Assembly (NCBI GenBank): GCA_031549185.1
Contig: JAVBQG010000033.1
Coordinates: forward strand, 1-9,205
DNA from: JAVBQG01 sp031549185
GTDB lineage: Bacteria; Synergistota; Synergistia; Synergistales; Synergistaceae
DNA: 9,205 bases
Reading direction: 5' to 3'
Position numbers and translations under genes: made by a program. Below are positions 5,303 through 9,205 of this stretch, piece after piece. Every line of letters begins with the position of its first letter. The stretch's first letter is position 1. Under the pieces are notes generated by a model. That model saw nothing but the letters and a program-made list of their open reading frames with translations. It had not been told where the DNA came from and searched no databases.

Positions 5303-6403
5303 ATGAGTCTTCGTGTTGCATTTGCAGTGCTAGGAGATCCTCATATTCGAGCCAGCGGCGGGCCAAGTTCAGAGACTCCCAAAGACAGCGAGGACCGGAA
5401 CAAAGCGTTGGTGCAAAAAATCAAAGAAAAACATAAAAACGAAGACTACAGCTTTGTTGCGATTTGTGGTGATTTAATGGATCGCGCAAGAACCAAAGAG
5501 GATGACTTGTTTAATAAAATATGGTGGGAAGAGGGGTTTTCATGTCAAAGTTTCCAGAAAGGCGAAACGCCTCTATTATGTGAAGGGATCGGCAATCACG
5601 ATACGGATTGGCAGCAACTCTCCAAGGCCAACTATCCCAAAAAGTATTTGATCCCCCATAATCTCCAAAGGCTGGCCGTCAATGCCCTATCGAACCATAC
5701 CAATAAAAAAATAAGCTTTACAATTTCCAATCAATCAGACAACCCCCTGAAAAGCTGCAACAATTTACATTATAGCTGGTCGTGTGCTTCAGCGGATTCC
5801 TCCGAGAGAGTTCACTTTATCATGCTGAATAAATTTCCCGGCGAAGGCAGAGGACGAATTGGTGGTAGAAAAATCAACAATATTGGTGAGTTCAATATTT
5901 TTAGCAATGATCAGGATCGGAGAAATAGCGATCCGGACAATGCGCTGATTTTTTTGAGGGAACGACTAAAAGCGATAGGCACAAACGAGCCGATTTTCCT
6001 CTTTCACCATTATGGTTTCCATTTCATAGATGAAAAAATATTGAATAAACATTGGAATAAGGAAGAACGGAAAGAGTATTTGGGTTCAATAAAAGATTAC
6101 AACATCTCGGGTATTTTCTACGGTCATTTGCACACGACAAAGCATGAAGTCATCACGCTCCCAGGGACGAACAAACGAGTCCCGGCGATATGCATCGGGA
6201 ATGCGCTGGAAGGCGAGTTTCTTTCGTGCGTTTTCAATTCTAAGTCGGATGCTTACAGTCTGTCCATTACACAACAAAAATTAGATTTTAAGAGCAACAA
6301 TGTCACCCATCCGAAAATAAAGGTATTTGATGGGGCAATCGGATTACCTGAACCTAATCCCCAGAACGGAATTTATGTGTACACTCTTCAATATCCCCTT
6401 TAA
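5303..6403 (+). CDS. Calcineurin-like metallophosphoesterase, cytoplasmic, substrate unknown
   Basis: The product is 366 residues from ATG 5303, behind AGGAGGGG (5289-5296). All five metal-binding blocks of the calcineurin-like phosphoesterase fold are present in order: GDPH (11-14), GDLMD (56-60), GNHD (97-100), a His pair in FLFHHYG (H235/H236) and GHLH (274-277). These residues normally bind two divalent metals and hydrolyse phosphomonoesters or phosphodiesters. A ~100-residue stretch between GNHD and HHYG is longer than in minimal members, and residues ~300-366 form a C-terminal extension; neither is recognised. There is no signal peptide or membrane span, so it should act in the cytoplasm. 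Base composition is far more AT-rich than the flanking two-component genes (many AAA/AAT/ATT codons), pointing to horizontal acquisition. It stands alone behind repeat copy B. A phage or defence-related origin is possible but nothing in the sequence proves it. Confidence 0.9.
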   Translation: MSLRVAFAVLGDPHIRASGGPSSETPKDSEDRNKALVQKIKEKHKNEDYSFVAICGDLMDRARTKEDDLFNKIWWEEGFSCQSFQKGETPLLCEGIGNHDTDWQQLSKANYPKKYLIPHNLQRLAVNALSNHTNKKISFTISNQSDNPLKSCNNLHYSWSCASADSSERVHFIMLNKFPGEGRGRIGGRKINNIGEFNIFSNDQDRRNSDPDNALIFLRERLKAIGTNEPIFLFHHYGFHFIDEKILNKHWNKEERKEYLGSIKDYNISGIFYGHLHTTKHEVITLPGTNKRVPAICIGNALEGEFLSCVFNSKSDAYSLSITQQKLDFKSNNVTHPKIKVFDGAIGLPEPNPQNGIYVYTLQYPL

Positions 6404-6412
6404 ATTTTGATA

Positions 6413-6428
6413 GTTTTCCGCGGAAAAC
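6413..6428. promoter_or_regulatory. Perfect 16-bp palindrome after the metallophosphoesterase
   Basis: GTTTTCC-GC-GGAAAAC reads identically on both strands and begins 10 bases after the stop at 6403. No U run follows, so it is a weak terminator candidate. Its full symmetry also fits a dimeric regulator's operator upstream of the surface-protein gene at 6549. Confidence 0.4.
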
Positions 6429-6468
6429 AAAGGGATAACCTTGATGAAGATTCTTATATGAGGATTAA

Positions 6469-6528
6469 CACTTTGGTTCTCAGGCTAGTGCTTCGCAAAT
6501 GGGCAACCACTGCCTGAGTACCGGAGTG
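6469..6528 (+). promoter_or_regulatory. Long leader hairpin just upstream of the LRR surface-protein gene
   Basis: Bases 6469-6485 pair with 6512-6528 over 17 positions with one mismatch (T-T) and two G-U pairs. After a single bulged T (6486), AGTG (6487-6490) pairs with CACT (6508-6511), closing a 17-base loop (CTTCGCAAATGGGCAAC). The stem ends six to seven bases before the AAGGGGG ribosome-binding site, a position suited to controlling translation or to binding a protein or ligand. It matches none of the common riboswitch cores I can recall (SAM, cobalamin, glycine, THF, c-di-GMP-I). Confidence 0.6.
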
Positions 6529-6548
6529 ACTAATAAGGGGGTAATGCA

Positions 6549-8501
6549 ATGAAAATCTTCAAGTACGGGTTAGGTTTCTGGGTTTTAATGCTGGTATTCT
6601 CCGCGGGGAGCCACATGGCATGGGCTGTCGATATCAGCGCATCCGCTCTGAACAATGGAACCCCCCCGACCTATAACGCAAATGAAACAATTACGGTCAC
6701 CGGAAGTGAGGCTCTTACGCAACTCGGCGGGTGGAGGACGCTTAAGCAATTGTCCGACGCTTTCTCCCTTGTACTCAATGATGCGACGACGACGATCGCC
6801 AACGATGTAATGCTCAACAATACCGCCATTAGAGCCATCAAGGGAAACAAGGTGAATTCCATTGGCCCTAGTGCATTCCTCCGTTGCACAGAGCTCGTAA
6901 CCCTGGATTTCCCGGAGGCGACAGACATCGCACAATCGGCTTTCGAAAATTGCGCGAAGCTCACCAGCGCGAGTTTTCCTCTCGCGACGACAATCGGTGC
7001 GAGCGCATTCTCGGGTTGCTCGGAGCTCGTAACCCTGGATTTCTCGGAGGCGACAAACATCGGCGCAACTGCTTTTACGAATTGCAAGAAGCTTGTCAGC
7101 GCGAGTTTTCCTCTCGTGACGACAGTCGGTACGAACGCATTCGAATATTGCGAAGAGCTCGCAACCCTGGATTTCCCGAAGGCGGCAACCATCAACAACG
7201 CCGCTTTTCGGGGTTGCCGGAAGCTCGATGCGTTGTTGTTCGGAGACATGGCACCGACCGTAGTAAATAACACCGTGTTTACCAATGTCCCGGCGGCACT
7301 CAAGATCTATACGAATGGCGCTATTACACCAGGACAGGGTAATTATCCCTCGGACGCAATCGTCAAAAGTTATACGCTACCGACCACTTGGCCGAACATG
7401 GCGCTCGATCAAACAGTCTTGTCGCTCGTCGCCGGTGCAAATACAATGCTTGTCGCAACACCGTCTCTATTTGAAGCGAACCCTGCCATGCAATATACGT
7501 GGTCTTCCGGCTATCCTGCTATTGCTACAGTAGACCCCAATGGCCGGGTGGCCGGCGTAGCGGCAGGCACAACAATGGTTGGATGCCTTGCTCAAGGAGA
7601 TTTCGCAATTACTGTGGCCGGAGGTGGGACCGAAAACGTCGTTTGGTCTGCATATGAGACGTGCGCGGTTACGGTAACCCCAGCCCCACCGGGACCCGGC
7701 CCCGATCCCAGTCCGTCTACAATCTCCGTCACCGGCGTCACCATGAGCAAGACGGCGCTCGACCTCAAGACCGGCGAGACGTCGCAGCTCGCCGCGACGG
7801 TGCAGCCCGCGGACGCCACGAACCCAAAAGTGACCTGGTCGTCGAGCAACCCGGACGTCGTCTCCGTCGACCAGACGGGCAAGGTGACGGCGGTCGGCCC
7901 TGGCACGGCCACGATCACGGCCACCACCGACGACGGCAAGAAGACGGCCACCTGCGAGATCACGGTGACCGAGGCCCCTGCCCCCGGCCCGACCGAGAAG
8001 ACGCTCTTCACGATCAACGTGGCCGACTGCGAGATCGTCGTGACGCGGAACGCCGACGGCACACTGTCCGTGAAGGTCCGCATCCCGTTCGCGCAGAACT
8101 CGAACCCGGCCCTGCTGGATACGGTGAAGATGATCGCCAGTTCGCTCGGCCTCGCGAACGTCTCGTACGGCATCGTGAACGCCGACGGCAGCGAGACGCC
8201 GGTCGCGCGGATGGCGGCGTCGGCTCCGTATCTGGAGATAAGAGGCACGGCGGCGAACCGGGACGCGATCGAGAACGGCGTCGTCACGAAGATCGAGTAC
8301 ACGCTGAAGGGCGACAACGGCCTGTACGCGCAGACGTTCGCAAACGGTGGCTTGAAACTCGCCGACATGCCCGGCTACCCGAGCCCGGAGCCGACGCCTA
8401 GCGGCAGCGGTTCGAGCGGCTGCGACGCGGGCCTTTTGTCCGGGGCGGGGCTGGCTGCGGTCGCGCTGGCGGGAATGGCGATCTGCCGGAAAAAAAGCTG
8501 A
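6549..8501 (+). CDS. BspA-type LRR + BIG2 surface protein with SYNERG-CTERM sorting signal
   Basis: The product is 650 residues from ATG 6549, behind AAGGGGG (spacing about 8). Residues 1-26 are a signal peptide ending in AWA. Residues ~85-255 are BspA-like leucine-rich repeats (LRR_5): recurring IGxxAFxxCxxLxxLDFPxAT units of about 22 residues. Residues ~285-376 form a degenerate BIG2-like domain (LSLVAGANTMLVATP, then VDPNGRVAGVAAGTTMV). A Pro/Gly linker (378-390) precedes a canonical BIG2 domain (392-474; VSVDQTGKVTAVGPGTATIT). Residues ~485-608 form an unrecognised domain. A PSPEPTPSGSGSSG linker leads to Cys625, a hydrophobic helix (629-645) and the tail CRKKS, matching a SYNERG-CTERM signal, thought to be cut near the Cys by an intramembrane protease. 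BspA-type repeats commonly mediate binding to host or matrix proteins. The first ~1.15 kb is AT-richer than the last ~0.8 kb, suggesting an LRR module joined onto a resident anchor module. Confidence 0.92.
   Translation: MKIFKYGLGFWVLMLVFSAGSHMAWAVDISASALNNGTPPTYNANETITVTGSEALTQLGGWRTLKQLSDAFSLVLNDATTTIANDVMLNNTAIRAIKGNKVNSIGPSAFLRCTELVTLDFPEATDIAQSAFENCAKLTSASFPLATTIGASAFSGCSELVTLDFSEATNIGATAFTNCKKLVSASFPLVTTVGTNAFEYCEELATLDFPKAATINNAAFRGCRKLDALLFGDMAPTVVNNTVFTNVPAALKIYTNGAITPGQGNYPSDAIVKSYTLPTTWPNMALDQTVLSLVAGANTMLVATPSLFEANPAMQYTWSSGYPAIATVDPNGRVAGVAAGTTMVGCLAQGDFAITVAGGGTENVVWSAYETCAVTVTPAPPGPGPDPSPSTISVTGVTMSKTALDLKTGETSQLAATVQPADATNPKVTWSSSNPDVVSVDQTGKVTAVGPGTATITATTDDGKKTATCEITVTEAPAPGPTEKTLFTINVADCEIVVTRNADGTLSVKVRIPFAQNSNPALLDTVKMIASSLGLANVSYGIVNADGSETPVARMAASAPYLEIRGTAANRDAIENGVVTKIEYTLKGDNGLYAQTFANGGLKLADMPGYPSPEPTPSGSGSSGCDAGLLSGAGLAAVALAGMAICRKKS
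6891..7234 (+). repeat. 132-bp tandem repeats encoding paired LRR units
   Basis: The block beginning GAGCTCGTAACCCTGGATTT recurs at 6891, 7023 and (as GAGCTCGCAACC) 7155, exactly 132 bp apart. Each unit encodes two 22-residue leucine-rich repeats (44 residues). The first two units are highly similar at DNA level, the third decays after about 80 bp. The spacing and near-identity allow repeat number to change by slippage or unequal recombination while keeping frame. Confidence 0.85.
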
Positions 8502-8542
8502 TCGGCGACGAGGACGCGACAGACAGGCAGGCGATGAGGAAG

Positions 8543-8575
8543 ACGCGGGGCATTCCGTAAGGAAGCGCCCCGCGT
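8543..8575 (+). terminator. Terminator-like hairpin after the LRR surface-protein gene
   Basis: ACGCGGGGC (8543-8551) pairs perfectly with GCCCCGCGT (8567-8575). The intervening 15 bases contain a smaller stem (TTCC/GGAA around GTAA). It lies 41 bases after the stop. The following bases are only modestly T-rich, so this is a probable rather than certain intrinsic terminator. Confidence 0.6.
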
Positions 8576-8777
8576 TCTCATAGAACACCTCTTCGGGCAA
8601 GTCGACATAAATCGACAAGAGAAATGAAACTTTGAAACTAACTCCTCCGGCCGATCCGTAATACCGTTTTCCTGCCGCAATCGGGTGCAATGGGCAAAGA
8701 GGGCCGAAGGGAGGCCCTCGGAAAGGAGAGAAAAAATTTCGCCTTGCTTTCGCGTTGCGAGCTCATAAGGAAGAAGG
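8576..8777 (+). promoter_or_regulatory. Gene-free leader region with a 7-bp hairpin (8699-8719)
   Basis: No gene is seen here. GTCGA/TCGAC (8601-8605 with 8612-8616) forms a small stem inside a CTCTT...AAGAG pair. GAGGGCC (8699-8705) pairs exactly with GGCCCTC (8713-8719) around GAAGGGA, followed by AAGGAGAG. The loop-side word GCAATGGGCAAA (from about 8687) resembles GCAAATGGGCAA in the leader of the LRR gene (6495-6506), perhaps by chance. TTGAAACT near 8631 might be part of a promoter, but no good -10 sits at the right distance. Confidence 0.35.
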
Positions 8778-9074
8778 ATGCTCATCGTGAAGAAATTTCG
8801 ATTTATGGCACGTATGGCAAGCGTGTTTCTGATTATCTGTCTGCCGTTGCTGGACGAGCTCCGGGCGATGGCGGCGGAGATCCGGTTTCTCTATCCAAGC
8901 CCGGCGGAGAGCGTTGTCGCCCCTGGAAGAGATTTTTACGCGATCGGCAGCATGGACGTCGGCTCAGGTTGGGGGAGTTTCACGTTCCGCGCCGACCTTT
9001 ACGGCGCGGGCAGGGAGACTCCCGTACAAAGCCTTTGCGCGTCCAACATGGATTACAGGGATGGAGCTGAGTGA
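8778..9074 (+). CDS. Secreted protein of unknown function, apparently cut short
   Basis: 98 residues from ATG 8778, behind AAGGAAG. Residues 1-33 form a long signal peptide (basic KKFRFMARM, hydrophobic VFLIICLPLL, cleavage near AMAAE). The mature part (EIRFLYPSPAESVVAPGRDF, then YAIGSMD and SGWGSFTFRADLYGAG) resembles the start of a beta-rich repeat module with a YxIGSxD core, but no family is recognised. The reading frame ends at DYRDGAE-stop, and stops occur in all three plus frames within a few bases. The sequence then changes character and an opposing open frame begins. I infer that the original, longer gene was interrupted near 9065-9075 by a mobile element. It could instead be a naturally short secreted protein. 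Confidence 0.6.
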   Translation: MLIVKKFRFMARMASVFLIICLPLLDELRAMAAEIRFLYPSPAESVVAPGRDFYAIGSMDVGSGWGSFTFRADLYGAGRETPVQSLCASNMDYRDGAE

Positions 9075-9205
9075 CTGACACAAATTCATCAAGTTAAATC
9101 ATAACAGTGGTAGATGTTTTCAAAGAGACACATCGGCTCCTTGTTATGGAGTCTTCTTAAGGCTTCTTTCCGTGTCGGCGCCACCGGCAGAGAATCGTCG
9201 ATTGC
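9071..9205. mobile_element. Probable end of an inserted mobile element (runs off the right edge)
   Basis: From about 9071 the sequence (GTGACTGACACAAATTC...) is AT-rich, stops the preceding secreted-protein frame, and carries the tail of an opposing open frame whose stop codons lie only 15-20 bases inside. That layout (short terminal segment, then the transposase stop) is typical of insertion sequences. The family cannot be named, no second terminus or target duplication is in view, and the boundary is inferred, not demonstrated. Confidence 0.35.
9089..9205 (-). CDS. C-terminal tail of an unidentified protein, possibly a transposase
   Basis: On the minus strand the frame is open from the right edge (9205) for 38 codons and ends in tandem TGA TGA. 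The tail includes SLPVAPTRKEALRRLHN, then KEPMCLFENIYHCYDLT. It is basic then aromatic at the end, compatible with a transposase C terminus, but I cannot assign a family. It converges on the truncated secreted-protein gene with 14 bases between them and has no relation to it. The length is too short to exclude chance. Confidence 0.4.
   Translation of the reverse strand, partial: AIDDSLPVAPTRKEALRRLHNKEPMCLFENIYHCYDLT

Noticed and set aside
6469..6528. c-di-GMP, SAM or cobalamin riboswitch upstream of the LRR gene
   Set aside because: Words such as GGGCAACC occur by chance, but the required conserved cores and stem order are absent; kept only as an unassigned leader hairpin.
6891..7234. CRISPR-like or other non-coding tandem array
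   Set aside because: The 132-bp period is in frame and encodes two 22-residue leucine-rich repeats per unit, so it is protein-coding.
7467..8785. Minus-strand frames opposite the end of the LRR protein and its downstream region (7467-8690, 7592-8368, 8375-8785)
   Set aside because: Arg-rich or repetitive translations with no domain and no start signals; the plus-strand protein explains the region.
8690..9070. Plus-strand frame overlapping the secreted-protein start
   Set aside because: Arg/Gly-rich shadow of the 8778-9074 frame, which has the signal peptide and ribosome-binding site.

Overview
The window most likely comes from a GC-rich member of the Synergistota. Two secreted proteins end in a short Gly/Ser-rich stretch, an invariant-type Cys, a hydrophobic helix and a basic tail, which is the layout of the SYNERG-CTERM (Synergist-CTERM) sorting signal. 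The cleanest example is Cys625 of the protein at 6549-8501. The species cannot be named from sequence alone. The stable core genes (a peptidase tail and a two-component system) are GC-rich. The genes between them are visibly AT-richer or mosaic, as expected of an accessory region.

Layout, left to right. (1) 2-337 is the 3' end of an M3-family oligoendopeptidase F (pepF) gene. (2) 338-2093 is a cassette holding one secreted multi-Ig-domain surface protein (568-2013) behind a promoter-bearing intergenic repeat (copy A, 361-462). (3) 2094-2207 is a second, nearly identical copy of the last 113 bp of pepF, so the cassette lies between direct repeats of the pepF tail. (4) 2248-2552 is a compact unit encoding a 49-residue, probably membrane-inserted peptide, with its Shine-Dalgarno folded into a hairpin and a strong terminator behind it. 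(5) 2597-2802 holds GC-rich palindromes. (6) 5083 down to 2824 on the minus strand is a response regulator/histidine kinase operon. (7) 5103-5205 is copy B of the intergenic repeat, here lying between the divergent response regulator and an AT-rich calcineurin-like metallophosphoesterase gene (5303-6403). (8) 6549-8501 is a large BspA-type leucine-rich-repeat plus BIG2 surface protein preceded by a long leader hairpin. (9) 8778-9074 is the start of another secreted protein that stops abruptly. Right behind it, on the opposite strand, the end of an open frame (9205 to 9089) looks like the tail of an inserted mobile element.

The region reads as a site where surface-protein genes are gained, lost and recombined next to core genes. 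Three observations deserve most attention: the pepF-tail direct repeats bracketing the first surface gene; the repeat found upstream of two unrelated accessory genes, which carries a hairpin and a conserved -10 box; and the small toxin-like unit with a masked ribosome-binding site. No integrase, sorting protease, rRNA, tRNA or CRISPR array is visible in the window. All functional statements rest on reading motifs by eye; no database search was run.
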